This document shows, one piece after another, positions 1 through 12,733 of a stretch of DNA of 64,000 nt. Positions within the stretch are counted from its first letter, which is position 1. Each line of letters begins with the position of its first letter. The stretch comes from Ophiura sarsii (lineage: Eukaryota > Echinodermata > Ophiuroidea > Amphilepidida > Ophiuridae): positions 3,508,444 to 3,572,443 of the forward strand of contig CM069442.1 in assembly GCA_035610835.1 (NCBI GenBank), given 5' to 3'. Position numbers and translations under genes: made by a program. The notes under the pieces are model-generated. The model saw only the letters and a list, made by a program, of their open reading frames with translations. It had not been told where the DNA came from and ran no database searches.

Positions 1-292
1 CAATTGGTGTAGTGCCCTCATTTATCAGAAAAAGTTGAGAAATGTTGCCAGATCATTTACAATCAAAATACATCCAAAAAACCTACAAAATGCATTGAAA
101 ATATGTCTTTTTCCACTGTGGTATTAGGTAGTAGTCCTAAAATCAGGATTAAACTACAACTTTAATCTTTTGGGAGCAATAAGTACCATTTCTGATTAAT
201 TCTATAATCAATGGGCCACAGGATGAAAGCTAAGAAAAAACTTTTGATTGTCGTCTCTACAAGGACTGAAATTATTTACTGGTGTGGAATCT
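1..292. repeat. Direct repeat, copy 1 (cut by the window edge)
   Basis: This 292-bp stretch is repeated in the same orientation at 1833-2124. By eye only one base differs (T at position 15 against C in the other copy). The copies diverge right after the shared GGAATCT end. The left border of the repeat may lie outside the window. No reading frame is recognisable. It could be a recent local duplication or two insertions of one repeat family. Confidence 0.85.
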
Positions 293-1832
293 AAAGGGAC
301 AATTGTTTTAATTTTTATTGTTTTTACTTTCAATTTCAATCCTCATAATGATATAAAAGCTATTCTTTTGCAAAAACAATGAGCTACACATGATTTTTTT
401 ACCATTTTAAATCAGAGCCAATCTTGGCCTACCCCTTAAACATGTACTATCTACTGAAGACAGCAAAATGTCAAAATATAACCTTGGCTTTTTGGGTCAC
501 ACCAATTAATATTTTAGGACTGAATGTGAAAGAAGAAGTAACAGTGTCCATTTTAGTCATTATAATGTTAATTTACATCTTTTCACCTGCTTTTGTAATT
601 TTTACAGCAAAGTGGAGCACTCTGTTCTAAGTTTACTGTGAAATACCATGAAATATGATTAGGTTGGATATTTGGCCTGCCCTACATGCAAATTATGCTG
701 AATCACATAAAACCTGATCATGTGAATTGATCTAATCAATGTATTTTTAAACACTTTTTGATCATGGATACTGAAACCCTCTAGACCCCTTAATTTAAAA
801 AAAAACTTTTTTATTTTTTATTTTTTTATACATGGGGGGGGGGGGGGGGGGGGGGGGGGGCATGATGATTTGATCGGGGGATAATTTATGACTGGCAAAT
901 GAATCTATTAGATGTAGCAATTGCAAAAATAGGTCCCCAATTTGCACACATAACACTAATTTAGGCTAGTAGAATTCAAAGTAAGCTTCAAAATCCAATA
1001 GCTAGGCAATGTATCCTTCCCACACTGTTGAATTTTGAAGCTTTATCAATTCAACTAGCCGATATTGTATGCTTTGATTCAGCACAAAACTAACCTGAGT
1101 CATTAAATAGCTGCTTCAAGGTAGACTGGACCTCCGGTCTCTGGCATAGCCTAGGGATCTAGACTAATCTTTTTAAGACTGATTTCAACATAAAAAAGAC
1201 ACCACCTTAATCTTAATTTCACTTTCCACTAACTCTCAGATTGACCTTGTTTGCAAGGCGAGTATACTTCAAGGCAGCTATTTATTATAATTTGAGCTTC
1301 TAATATGACCGTAACATAGGAGGTGAATGGCATGATGTAGTAAGCTTATCAATGATTTCACTTTTTTTACACTGTTGCCGATGATGACAAGACTGTCGAA
1401 TTCGGTGAGCTATTTTTTCATCGAGTAATTTGCCTGTATAATTTTCTTATGAAATCGAATATTTTGCCCTATCTTACCATTGTTTAGTAGTGGAAATGTC
1501 AAATTGAACCCGATCGCAGTGAATTTCAAGCAAATTGAACTTTTGTGGTAGAAGACTCATTCAAAATATCATCAAAACAGCCGATATTAAGCAGGCGATA
1601 TCATAACACTCCAGCAAAGACCAGTATCTTCAGAATCCACACCACCAAATGGTTTCCCTATGCGTTTACATGTAAAATGGTAGTTACAAAAAGCCCATTT
1701 TCTCGCTTATAAAGCGACTGGAATTTTCAATTTGACATTTTCCTTAAATTTCATGATATATTTGATCATTTAATCAAAACAAATATATATGGTATCCCCG
1801 AAAGTTCTGAGCAATAAGACCCCAAAGTTGGA
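293..1832. other. Non-coding DNA between the two direct repeats
   Basis: No gene seen. It holds a run of about 27 G (834-860). It also holds an imperfect inverted repeat with arms near 963-998 and 1027-1061, sharing GGCTAGT and AGCTTCAAAAT, which could be a small degraded inverted-repeat element. Confidence 0.6.
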
Positions 1833-2124
1833 CAATTGGTGTAGCGCCCTCATTTATCAGAAAAAGTTGAGAAATGTTGCCAGATCATTTACAATCAAAA
1901 TACATCCAAAAAACCTACAAAATGCATTGAAAATATGTCTTTTTCCACTGTGGTATTAGGTAGTAGTCCTAAAATCAGGATTAAACTACAACTTTAATCT
2001 TTTGGGAGCAATAAGTACCATTTCTGATTAATTCTATAATCAATGGGCCACAGGATGAAAGCTAAGAAAAAACTTTTGATTGTCGTCTCTACAAGGACTG
2101 AAATTATTTACTGGTGTGGAATCT
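1833..2124. repeat. Direct repeat, copy 2
   Basis: Nearly identical to 1-292 over its whole length, 1832 bp downstream in the same orientation. The ends do not have the TG...CA form of long terminal repeats and there is no retroviral-type coding between the copies. Confidence 0.85.
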
Positions 2125-4298
2125 TATCCCAGGTCCATTGGTCACCCAACGAGATAGTGCCTGTTTGCCTTTCTGAAAATGTTAAATACAGAAAACAAAT
2201 GTTTAAATGACTGCTAATCTAAAACATGCTTGACCTCGATGACCTAGCATTAATGCTGCATATGCCTAATGCAGGGATCAATTGAATCCTACCCACCCCC
2301 TCAAGGTAAAGATGCAAACTAGACACCTAATCTTTGCCTAAGAAAATTTGACATGGTGTGCACGATCTTTACCTAATTGATTTTTTGTAAGTGGTGAATC
2401 TTGAACGAGAAAGATTATTTGAAAGCACGAGGGACGGATTGGGCATCTTGTTCGCTACGCCCTCATTTGACAGTTTTGTATTATCAATAAATTACTCACA
2501 CTGAACAACTTATTTACCAAATTAACTATCGATTCTGAGGCCCTACGCAATCACTTGAACATGCATTTCCTTTGTATACAATTGGAAATCGATACTACTT
2601 GACGCGTGAAAATCAACTACTGTGTGACTGCATAGGCCGTGCACACACAGTATGCCACCACGCTAACGAGTCTAAATAACTTCACCTTTATTATTATTTT
2701 CGTAAATTTCTATCATGATAATTTGTTATATTTCTTATATTAACCAAAAAAAACTAAAAGAAAAAGACATTTAATTATTGAAACACAAATCGGGCTGTTA
2801 GTGATTTGAGATTGAATTTGATCTTTAACATAAAAAGCCTATGCAATTCTCTATAGAATTTGAAGGGCTAAATTGTGAAATCATTAAGTTCTCCGTCAGA
2901 GAGACATGAAATGTCGATCAAATTACACTATTTTCCCCGTGTTTGCCCCATCCAGTGTTACTATTTTATTGTAGAGCAACATCGAAACTCGCGATTCCAT
3001 CAATAACATTTTTGGGCATTCTTGGGCATAAAATGATTTTGAGCTCGAAATATCAAGAAAATGTAGTATTTTGTCTGTAAAATTACATAATTTATGAAAA
3101 GGTATATCTCCCCCAAATTACATCCGATTTTGTTACTTTTTTCGATATTTATTGGTTAAATATTAGAACAAATTGAAACTATAAATAAAAACACAGATAA
3201 CCTCGATCCTCGGGTATTAAATGCATTTATCAACCAACATAGAGAGCTTGATGAAGTCACTGGGGACGCGATCATCCTGAAAAAAAATACTGCCCTCATG
3301 TGATTTGTTTAGGAGTTCGCGGTCCATTGACCAAGAAAAAGAGTGCACGCAGCTATAGGCGATCGTCCCTCGTGAAAGGTGAGCTGGTGGGGAATCATTG
3401 TCTATATCTTACTGTAGAGCCCACGCATCACACAGGGGTGAATTTTGACCTAACAAATGTGATATGGGCGCACCACACCAAATATCTTTCTCATTGAAAT
3501 ACGTGTAAAAGTGCCATATTTCAAGACACCTTTTCTACCCTCCGGTTACATTTATTGCATACTTGTCACCTATGACCATTTTCAGTAACATCTCAACTTT
3601 AATTTAAGCCTTGTTTCATGAGGGGTTATTAAGCTAAATTTCCGCTACGGACCTGCACACAGCGCCCTCACTTTTTCACGTTTTCTGGCATGCCTGTTCA
3701 CCATTTAGGCAGGTGCTTACGCCCTGGGCACTATTTAGGTCAATAAATTAAAAATATCGTATTTTATCATTGTAGGTGCAACGGGTAGGTCCCATTCGTT
3801 CATTTAAATACAAACATACCATCCCCGCAGAAACAAATTGCCCGAAAACCTCACATTTACAAGCCTAGTCTCTGTGCTTTCCCGGAACTATTATAGGATT
3901 ACACGAATTGCGCATTGATTTGGTGTGGTGCTCTCATATAGTAGGAGACCAACATGAAGGTCCCATGACCAATCCTGGGAACAAAGGTTTGAAAGTGTTT
4001 TTGTGTTCCCTGATGAATACCGAACCATTTTGACTTGGGCTACTAAAAATGTCAGGCATTTCAACAAAGGTCACACAGGGGTCAAAATTTAAATATATTC
4101 CAATCGTGTCGATATGCATATTACATTACTCGTCTAGTCATGAGGATTCCGAAAATGTATAGTCCCATTACTTTTTTATTTCTTGGAAAACCCAATTGAA
4201 TAGGAAGTGTATCATAAATATGTCACAAAGTGATTCATGCATGGCACTGCTTGCTTGTCTTGTATTATCTTCTCTTTGCGCCTTAGTACCTCAGAGTC
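2125..4298. other. Non-coding stretch, no recognisable feature
   Basis: Only short, uninformative reading frames, and no tandem repeat or paired inverted ends that I could find. It lies upstream of the first visible exon and is probably intron or flank of the PDZ-LIM gene. Confidence 0.5.
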
Positions 4299-4302
4299 TT
4301 AA

Positions 4303-5081
4303 AGGTATATCATGTGATCTTTTCATGGGAACGCCCTCAATCCTCGAAAAAAAGATTGAAAGCAGATTATCCTGCAGATTTACATTTCTGATCATAAATC
4401 GTACATACGTTCCAAGTTACAGGGCGATATGATTCTAAATTACTTCAAAATCATGGTTTTAGTGTGAAAATAAACTGTCGGAGTCTGTGCCGACCACTTA
4501 TTTGTACTCTAAATTCACTCTAAAACCATGATTTTGAGGTAATTAGGAATCGTATCGCTCTGTAACTTGGAATATATTCATGATTTATGATCAGAAATGT
4601 AAATCTGCAATAAAATCTGCTTCCAATTTAGTCTTGAGGATTGAGGGGTCACCTGAAAAAGATCACATAAGTCCCTTCACAATTGATTTTGAGTTTCCTG
4701 TTGCAGGTTTAAAAAAAGGGACGAGGTGACTTTTAATTATTAATTATTAATTCTCTTTTTCCCCTTATTTTGAAACTAATTATTTTGTGGTCGCAACCAA
4801 TTTCAACCCCTAAAATATCGAGGACTCTGCATTTTAATAATTATTTTCCAAGTATGATTAATTTGATACCCAAGTAATAGTGCAATCATGTTCTATGTTT
4901 GTACATCATCATAGTTGGTATGATTTAAGTCAGAAAGTAGCAAATGAAGTTTATTGAAAGTCATTTTAAAGGCGAAATTCCTAAATAAATAAAAAAATAA
5001 TTAAATATTTTGTAATTTTCAATTACGGACGCGGGCGGCAACAGGAAACTCATAATCAATTGTGAAGGGCCTAATATACCT
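4303..5081. mobile_element. TTAA-flanked foldback element, copy A (carries a nested insertion)
   Basis: TTAA lies on both sides (4299-4302 and 5082-5085). The termini are inverted, beginning AGGTATAT. The arms are long: about 4303-4475 pairs with about 4505-4670, interrupted near the right end by a 401-bp insertion (4671-5071). A second copy of the family is at 30984-31358. No coding capacity. TTAA duplications are typical of piggyBac and Kolobok DNA transposons, and purine-G ends fit Kolobok better. The family assignment is inference. Confidence 0.8.
4671..5071. mobile_element. PIF/Harbinger-like MITE nested in the foldback element
   Basis: Flanked by TAA on both sides (4668-4670 and 5072-5074). 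The terminal inverted repeats start GTCCCTTCAC on the left and GGCCCTTCAC on the complement of the right end, and continue with CAATTGATT and GTTTCCTGTTGC. Three-base TWA duplications and GG(C/G)CC-type ends are typical of PIF/Harbinger elements. The sister foldback copy at about 31340 reads straight through GATCACATAATATG without this insert, so it serves as a natural empty site. Confidence 0.8.
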
Positions 5082-5085
5082 TTAA

Positions 5086-5787
5086 ATATTCATCAATCTT
5101 CCTAGAAAATTGAAATGTATTCCTTTCAAGATTTGGCAAGAACACTATAAAAATCCCCCTTTTTTAGATCTGTTTCTGAACTCTGGCTAAGGACATTCAA
5201 TTTTATTTGTGGAATTCGGAAGCTACTTCTATTATTATGCAGGTTAAGTCTGAATAATGTCTACAGCTTAGCCTCATATGGATGATCACCTGTACCTATC
5301 CAACACTATAATCTATGTGGATTGTGGGATATATGGATGGACAATTGTCATTGATAGGAGCCAGTCACCGGAAACCACAAGAATAGATGGTAATGACACA
5401 CACTGTGCATTTTTTGTAAAGCAGTTAATAAACGACCATCCCTCTGCAATTATTTTGGTGTTGGGTAGGTAGTAAATAATAGATGAATAAAAGTTGTTTT
5501 CTTGTCAGCTGATATGATAATAACCATATATGGTCATTGTTGTTCCAAACTGGACGCTTCCTGTTCCTGTTATTTCCTTCCCTACCATTGGGTTTTCAAT
5601 ATTCTTCTGTGCAATTGTTTATGAAGAAGGGTTCTTCATTGTGAATTTCTTACATCATTCATTACCAATGTAAATCCCTGGTCATGTGGTAATGACACCA
5701 ATGTAATAAATGAAAGTAATATTAAAATCAGCAGAATACATGAAAATGAAAATTGTTGCTCACATTTGGATTGGACACAAATATGCG
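5086..5787. other. Non-coding stretch, no recognisable feature
   Basis: Short reading frames only. No repeat structure or RNA gene was recognised. Confidence 0.5.
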
Positions 5788-5940
5788 TGGTGTTTGGGAG
5801 ATCAGGGTTCGATTCCCCACCAGTAAATGTCCTTGCTTATTTTTTGAGTTTTGACATTTGTCGGTGTTTGTTAATGTTGGTTGTTGTATAGTGTAAACAC
5901 CTTGGGTTGGTAAACTGCTTTATATTATTATATAAAAAAT
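5788..5940 (+). mobile_element. SINE-like fragment with tRNA-type B box
   Basis: A GGGTTCGATTCCCC block at 5804-5817 matches the RNA polymerase III B box. About 80 bp later comes a tail-like segment (CACCTTGGGTTGGTAAACTG, then TTATATTATTAT), a common 3' arrangement in invertebrate SINEs. The A box is poor, so this is probably a degraded or 5'-truncated copy. Confidence 0.5.
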
Positions 5941-7758
5941 AGGGATTTGTTTGTACGATTGCATCAATATTACAATTAGGAGAACCTGTGTTTCGGTAGG
6001 GGTTGTGGTGTGTGGGGGGGGGGGGGGGGGTTGGGGTGCGTGGGGATGGGAGGGGGGGCACTGAAATCATGCTAGAGGTTGTTTGATGAAATCACACTAA
6101 AACTTGTTGGTTCAATTCAAGTTCCAATCCATCTAAGTTCCACTCAAATTGAGACATTATGATAAATTAAATCTCCCATAGAAAATGGCGTAAAGGTTAT
6201 TACCTGAAAAGAATGCCATATTATTAGGTCTTCGAGTTTATTATCAGAATCAAAGCAGATAAAAAAAAAAAACTTAAGGCATTTTTGGTGTCATCAATTT
6301 TACATCCATTTTGAAGCCAAGGTTATGACCTAAAATTAACCATTTGTTCAGGTGGAGCTAGACATTCTACACAGAATTATACAAAACCACCACCCACTTT
6401 AAACCAGCATACAACGTCAAACATCGCCCACAATCTCAGTGTTTGTATAATATTATTGGTTTTGATATTATTAGATACGTCTGGTTTGAAATACATGAAG
6501 TGTAAAATTCTGCGGTCTGCAATTGTTTATTTATTGATCTTTGCCTAGACTGGCATCTGTGATAGATAGTGGTTCATTTTAATATTTGTTTATTTGTAAT
6601 GTATTTCTATTCATATCAGCTGGCCGATATTCATTTATTAGTCATGGTGCGGTTCATTTAGAAAAGTAACTATATACTTATACAGGTATAAAATATTAGT
6701 AACCTTGGATTGAAAACATACATAGGGGTCGTCATAGATTGGGTGAGACTTTTTGAATATCTCCAATTTGTTCCGCAAAATATTTTTTACTGGATACTGG
6801 TAATCCATTGAATTTTCCATAGTGAACACCAGAACCAAACTCTTTGAAGACAGTGTATGCAATGTTTCTTGAATCTTGAGAAGCATTAAAGGCCCATTTT
6901 GTCATCCTTCAAAATGTATCAATATTTTATCTTTCAATTCTGTTCTATTTTGCAAATTGTAAACATTTTTGATAAGTCTTTCATTGACCCCTATAATTAA
7001 CTTTGGGTTCCGCTACTGAAAAAGGCATATTAGGTGGCGAACCCCCCACCCCTGTTCTACGGGGCTGACCGATCCATTGTGTTTTATTTTAGAATTTTCT
7101 TTTTAGTTATATTTTTCTTCACAAAATCATTTTGACAATTTTGCAAAATTTTGCAAAAATATTATGATTTTTGTTGTTGAAACTTTTCTAAAGTGTAAAC
7201 AAAAAAAACAAAAAAATTGTTGGATGATTTTTTTCCAAATGTGGGTGGTTATTTTGGAAAATTTCAATAATTTGACAAACCCCCCCCCCAAAAAAAACCT
7301 AGAAACACCTGACCGACCGATCCTACATTTAGGGTTAGGAAAATAATGTGATCACAGATTTTCCCTACCACTATAATGTTACAGGGTTAGGGAAATGAAA
7401 TGATCACAGATATTCCCTACCTACTACATTTACCTGAGAGAGGTCCATTTGCTGTATAACAGGGTGTGGTTTTTTTGTTGTTGCCTTACCTTGACTGTAA
7501 ACTTAATTCTCAGAAGGTCAGCGTAGCATAATGGAAATGTTGAAACAAATATCCAAGGGTGGAAATGGGCAAAATTTAGCGGGAAAAGGGTCATCCTTAA
7601 AAATATAGACCAACCCAAAGTTTGAGTTACATAACTCAATGGTTCTGTACAAGGTGCAAACAAATTGCCCATTGAGTAGAACACTGCACTTGTACACTGG
7701 CGGAGTGGTTAACCACTTTTGGCAGTAATTGACTGCATTTTGGCCTAAAACTTCTATA
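5941..7758. other. Non-coding stretch with a G tract
   Basis: Contains a run of 17 G at about 6014-6030. Near 7330-7430 there is a loose two-copy repeat built on TTAGGGTTAGG, AATGTGATCACAG and TTCCCTACC. No gene is supported. Confidence 0.5.
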
Positions 7759-7862
7759 CAGGGTGAGTCAAAAAGACTGCAATAGTGGAAAGAAGCCATT
7801 TTTTTTTCAAAACCAAAATGAATTTTAAAACTTTTTAAACGTTGCAAGAATGATGTATTTAA

Positions 7863-8327
7863 TCCTAACTTAGTGTAAAAAAATGAAGTCGATTAGATTT
7901 TCCGTTTGCCTTTGGTGAACCTTTTGACCAGTGCACCCATTTCACACGTTTGTCCACGAGATACCCAAAATATGCATCAAATCGCAAAATGTGTCTCTCA
8001 TTCAAATTTGGAAACTTGAGTTAATTTGTGATGTTAATTGTTATTGGAATTTGATGCATCCTTTCTTGTTTACATGTGAGTTAGTATAATCAATTATAAT
8101 CATACTCATGCTATGAAAGCGTTTGATGTTCTAAATTTTAATATAAAACTGACATTTTCCATTTTTTTGTTGGCAGGATATTCAAATATGAAATTGCAAT
8201 GTGTGCCATTTCAAATGAAAATCACTGTGCTCGTGAACAAACAGGTAAATTTGGTTGTGCAGCAAAGAGGGTCACCAAAGACAAACGAAAAATGCAATCG
8301 ACTTCATTTTTTCACACAAAGTTAGGA
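7863..8327. mobile_element. TTAA-flanked MITE nested in a terminal inverted repeat
   Basis: TTAA at 7859-7862 and 8328-8331 encloses inverted ends starting TCCTAACTT and continuing through AAAAAATGAAGTCGATT, with similarity over about 60 bp. It interrupts the left terminal repeat of the 7759-11512 element, so it inserted later. TTAA followed by TCC could be piggyBac-like. No coding. Confidence 0.7.
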
Positions 8328-9135
8328 TTAAGAAGGACTTTCTGAGAGAATCAGGCACTATGGGAAAATCTGTGCAGATGGGGGTCAGCCAATTTTAATC
8401 ATATTTTGGTGATTTAACATGTTTGGTCAAATATTCACAAAAATCAATATTAAAAATTCTGGCATACACCCTCCCAGAAAATAGGAACCCCCCTGGAATG
8501 GTCCCCTTGAACACTCTTCTCAGACCTGAAAAATACAGTTTTGTGTCAAATTTAGACTAGGGTTTCATACCTAAGATGAGGATCTACGAACTTCATCTTT
8601 TCTACATAGGATGTTTTATCCTTTGTCTTTATCATGCATGCAGAAAAAAAATGTTATCATTTGGAATATTCCATTTCTGAACAGGGGGGTGAGCCTATTT
8701 TTGATAATTTTCAAAAATTCAAAAAAAAATGAAATTTAGGTCTATTTTACTCTTGCATTGTACCAATCCCAGCAGAGTTAGAATTTTGATCTTTGCTGGG
8801 AACAATGCCTCATCCAAGGTGATTGATAAAATGCATTCAAAACGACGGAGACTTTTACACTCTTAATAACTCCCAACCATTTATTACCCTAACTTTCAAC
8901 ATTTAGTCAAATCCACCTGTGTCAAACCAATGGTAAAATCGTTGTATTTTCTCTCTATTACTCACTATTTCTTCAGTGAATTATCATGATATTGATTGCA
9001 AAATGTATGCAATACATTATAAAAGTATAATGATATTGGATTGTTCCACTTTTGCCACAGGGGTACCATTAAAATCTTCAAAAATCAGATGAAAATTCAT
9101 GTTTTTGTAGGCATGTCAATCATTTTCAATGTGAA

Positions 9136-9378
9136 GGGGGGGGGGGGGGGGGGTTTAGGACATGTTTTAGTCCAAAACGGCCCGAAAAAACGCTTTACAT
9201 AATTGAAAATGGGGCGTTTTTCGGAAAATTGGGGTGGGTGGGGGCGTTTTCACACAAAAAAAGTACATTAGTAACAAAAAAAGGTACATTGGTACAAAAA
9301 AAAGGTACATTGGTACAAAAGAAAGGTACATTGGTACAAAAAAAAGGACTTTTTTCAGATTTGGGGGGGGGGGGGGGG
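9136..9378 (+). repeat. Dispersed repeat bounded by G tracts, copy 1
   Basis: Starts with 18 G, then TTTAGGACATGTTTTAGTCC, a CCCGAAAAAACGC block and several iterations of AAAGGTACATTGGTACAAAA, ending in another G tract (9363-9378). The same order occurs on the opposite strand at 44486-44708. It sits inside the 7759-11512 element. Confidence 0.75.
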
Positions 9379-10330
9379 CTAATATTTAGCCTAAAGTGAA
9401 TCTCTAACTGAAAGTATATGTTTGTTCAAACATGGATCAGAAGTTCCTTTCTCTTTATAAAAAACGAGAAATAACATATTGTGAAATAAGTTACTCAACC
9501 GGGTGTCAAAATTGTCAAAATTGTCAGACTCTAACCATAAAGTGACTGATGAAATAGTAACAACTTTTTTTTAAAGAAATCTTTGAAAAGGGTATCATCC
9601 CGGGTATCATATTCGGCATTAATTCATGTTGGGTAGTAAAACAGACTCGCTGTGCGGGAGGAGTGGCGAACCCCCCACAGCCATATATTGCATGGGGGAG
9701 TCTGGCCCAAACGCTAATGAAAGAGAGATGCTCGGCGCGAGTCTTTACTTTTACTTTTTTTTAATGGAAATACTTCATGACTGTCAACCCGGAGTTGACG
9801 CTCATGTGTGTCGCAGCTCTAAATAATATTATGTGCAGTGATCATAACAGTAGTCTAAATCTAGATAAAGTAGTTTTGAATAGGTGTTTTAAACCAACAA
9901 ACAAACACCCCAACAAATTTATTTATAACAAAAACACAGCTATCAAACCAGCCATCAAATCAAAGTTATATTATCAATTCTAAATCTTTTGGAGTTTGCA
10001 TGCACAATATATTTATAGCATTAGGCGTATGTTAATTAGCTTACAGTATATTATCAACAAAATAATATGTATTGTATTGATATACATACTACACTATTTT
10101 GATTGTTGGGAGATTGAACTAACATGTCAGATAGTCGGATCTTACATGGAACTAACTATTTCTGTAACTATAAATTCTCCTAGAAAACTATGGCATAGCA
10201 TGAACAGTGCTGTCTTAAAAATATAAATTGTACAATGTCATCATTGGAACTGATTGGTCAAACGTATTACAAATTCATACTCCCCGGATATAACCAAAAC
10301 ACCCCTCTTTAATGAGTGGAATAGTCTCAT

Positions 10331-10532
10331 TTGGGCTATTCCTGATATTAATGGTACCCCCCACCCTCCCACATGGAAGGTGTGTGAATTCTTCAAACTA
10401 CTTTTTCGCTGGTGAGAATATCCATGTCCCTTCAGAATGATATAGATGGCATAGGAATTCCCAGAATTGTTTGTTAACAAATGTTTGCCTTCTATAGGGG
10501 GGGGTACCATTAACTTATGGAATAGCACATTT
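10331..10532. mobile_element. Small inverted-repeat element (MITE-like)
   Basis: The left end TGGGCTATTCC with TTAATGGTACCCCCC is mirrored at the right by GGGGGGTACCATTAA and GGAATAGCACA. About 200 bp, no coding, nested in the 7759-11512 element. No target duplication was resolved. Confidence 0.55.
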
Positions 10533-11514
10533 CCATCGCACTATTGTAAGTAAGTACATTTAAAGAATATTATTGTCATTTGCTTAATATACTAGCACGA
10601 GTTTTATGTTACGATGCATCATCACAAAACCTGACTTTTCACATATTCAGGATCTTTTTTGTAGGAATTACCCATGAAAATAATGGAACAGTCCAATTTT
10701 ATTTTATCTCATTAACTTTATTTGTAGAAATGAACAATATTGGTCTTGTTTGTAAGAAATAATTATTTTAACCGCAACATTCATTCAGTTGAGCGAACTA
10801 ATTTACTAAATTAACGCCAAGTATGAAAATACTCAAATCTGTATTTTCAGAAAATGGCCCGAGTAATGGCGAGTATATGGTGTGAATATATTAACAATGA
10901 ACAAGTCTCCGTCGATTTTATTTGTTGAATTGTTTTATCTATGTCTATTGGTGCTCTGAGGAAAACAACAATAAAAAAAAAATCACTGGCAATTTTGCTA
11001 TGCTATTGCAAACTTGACCTTCATTTTGCCTTTTCTCCATTTAATGAAAACCCTGAAAATGCCATTATATCCCCCTCTAAAAATGGAACAATCCAATATC
11101 TTAAAAAAATAAATTATTATCGCTTTGTAAAGACAAAAGATGAATGTTTGATGGAAAGCATAACTGAAATGATATTATAATGTTGTCAGTAATTGGCACT
11201 AGTCTGAAAATTGTGAAAAATTACTTTTTTCACTTCTGAAAATGTACTATTAAGGGTCATTATTAGGGGGGTCATATATCTCCCAGTAGGGGGGTACCCA
11301 GAATTTTTTATCACCATCATTGTAAATCTTCATGGACATGTATCTTATCCCCAAAGTACAAAAAAAATTGGCCGACCCCCATCTGCACACCTCTGCCTGA
11401 CTCTCTCAGAAAATACATACTTCTTGCAACGTTTAAAAAGTTTTAAAATTCATTTTGGTTTTGAAAAGAAAATGGCTTCTTTCCACTATTGCAGTCTTTT
11501 TGACTCACCCTGTA

Positions 11515-11994
11515 TAAATGGTACTTATCTTGCACCAAACATTTTACAGAAATAATGAGAAAAATATGGTGTTTCTTCTGATATCATAATATGTTGAAAA
11601 AAGTGATCAGAATATCCACCTTTAACCATTGGAATCTGTGATATTGGTATTATCAATTGAGGAAAACTACCGTTACTGCACGGTTACAAATCTTCCGTTA
11701 TAAGGATGTTGTTGAGGTCAGGATATTAGTTTCAGGACGAGAGTTATATGGGTTTACATTCAGTATGGACACATTGAAGATGAACTATTACCCAAATGAA
11801 CATCGTATCTTATTAAGTCAATATTATAGGCCTAGTTTTCTGTGATCCACATACTGAAGTATCTTATGTATTGATATTCAATCGTTGTATGGCTGTACTA
11901 GTCAGCGGCAAAGAAGTTCAGCACTTTTTTCTTTAACAACCACATACTACGACCACAACAACAACCACATACTACGACTAAGTAACCGCCGGTA
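11515..11994. other. Non-coding stretch, no recognisable feature
   Basis: Lies between two repeats. Only a short reading frame (11657-11845) without recognisable similarity. Confidence 0.5.
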
Positions 11995-12370
11995 AGGCAA
12001 AAAAAAAAATGTTGTGTTGCCCTCAAGTGCCAAAAATGTAAATTCGGGTCGGTCGGTCGGAAATCTATTTTTTTCTTCTTAAATTTTATTTTTTTCAAAA
12101 TTCTTTTTCACTTTTTATTTTTTATTTTTTATTTTTGGCTGAAAAATATATGGTTTATGTCAAGACAAAATTGGTTTATGCCCATATGTCAATGTAACTA
12201 ATGTTTCTAGTGTAGAAATAGTCTAAAAAACATTTATTTAGGCTTATTTATTCATTTATTATTAATCAAATTTAAATCTAAAAAAAAAAATTAAAAAAAT
12301 GCGACCCTAGTTTTTACGATTTTAGGGTCGGTCGTTTAGGGCAACACAACTCTTTTTTTGTTGTTGGCCT
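11995..12370. repeat. Dispersed repeat with inverted ends, copy 1
   Basis: The ends are roughly inverted: AGGCAAAAAAAA with TTGTGTTGCCCTC on the left, and GGGCAACACAA with TTTTTTTGTTGTTGGCCT on the right. Blocks GGGTCGGTCGGTCGG and GATTTTAGGGTCGG mark the family. A diverged copy is at 20222-20577. Non-autonomous and of unknown class. Confidence 0.65.
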
Positions 12371-12528
12371 AAGTGAGGAATAGAACATGAGCTGGAATAA
12401 CATCCGCATCCGATTGGCCCGATTTAATTGATGGCGTCAAGAATGTTACCGCCCACAAACTCATTATTAAGCGCGCACGCATAGGGCCAGTGCTAAACTT
12501 AAATGACCAATGTCATTATCCTTATCTA

Positions 12529-12733
12529 CAGGGTGTCCCAGAAAACCTGCAACTTATTTTTGAAGCGCTTTATTCTAACTTTCATCCAAGTGATTGGTAA
12601 CAAGTTTAGACATTCTGAAAACCGTGGAATCTCTTCTTTGTATCGGTGAAAAAATTATTGACATTGCTTTAATGGTTTTCTAGTTACCATTCATCAAAGA
12701 GAGGTAGGTCAAAAACCGGCTCAACCGATTTGA
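12529..12733 (+). repeat. Left terminal inverted repeat of the DD41D transposon
   Basis: Matches the complement of 14749-14953 from the CAGGGTGTCCC tip through the inner block CGGCTCAACCGATTTGA. It presumably carries the transposase binding sites. Confidence 0.9.

Larger units (their letters stand above)
7759..11512. mobile_element. Large TA-flanked inverted-repeat element, no transposase
   Basis: The left end (7759) and the complement of the right end (11512) both read CAGGGTGAGTCAAAAAGACT and stay nearly identical for about 100 bp, each flanked by TA (7757-7758 and 11513-11514). The match resumes at about 8332-8395 (TTTCTGAGAGA, TGTGCAGATGGGGGTC) after a 465-bp insertion, so the original inverted repeat was about 160 bp. 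TA duplication and CAGGG ends fit the Tc1/mariner superfamily. The 3.75-kb body has no long reading frame, so the element is non-autonomous or dead. It contains younger insertions. Confidence 0.75.

Noticed and set aside
1..2124. LTR retrotransposon bounded by the 292-bp direct repeats
   Set aside because: The ends are not TG...CA and no gag, protease, reverse transcriptase or integrase reading lies between them.
6638..6886. 82-codon minus-strand ORF
   Set aside because: Length is expected by chance in AT-rich DNA; no motif, and no splice or start support.
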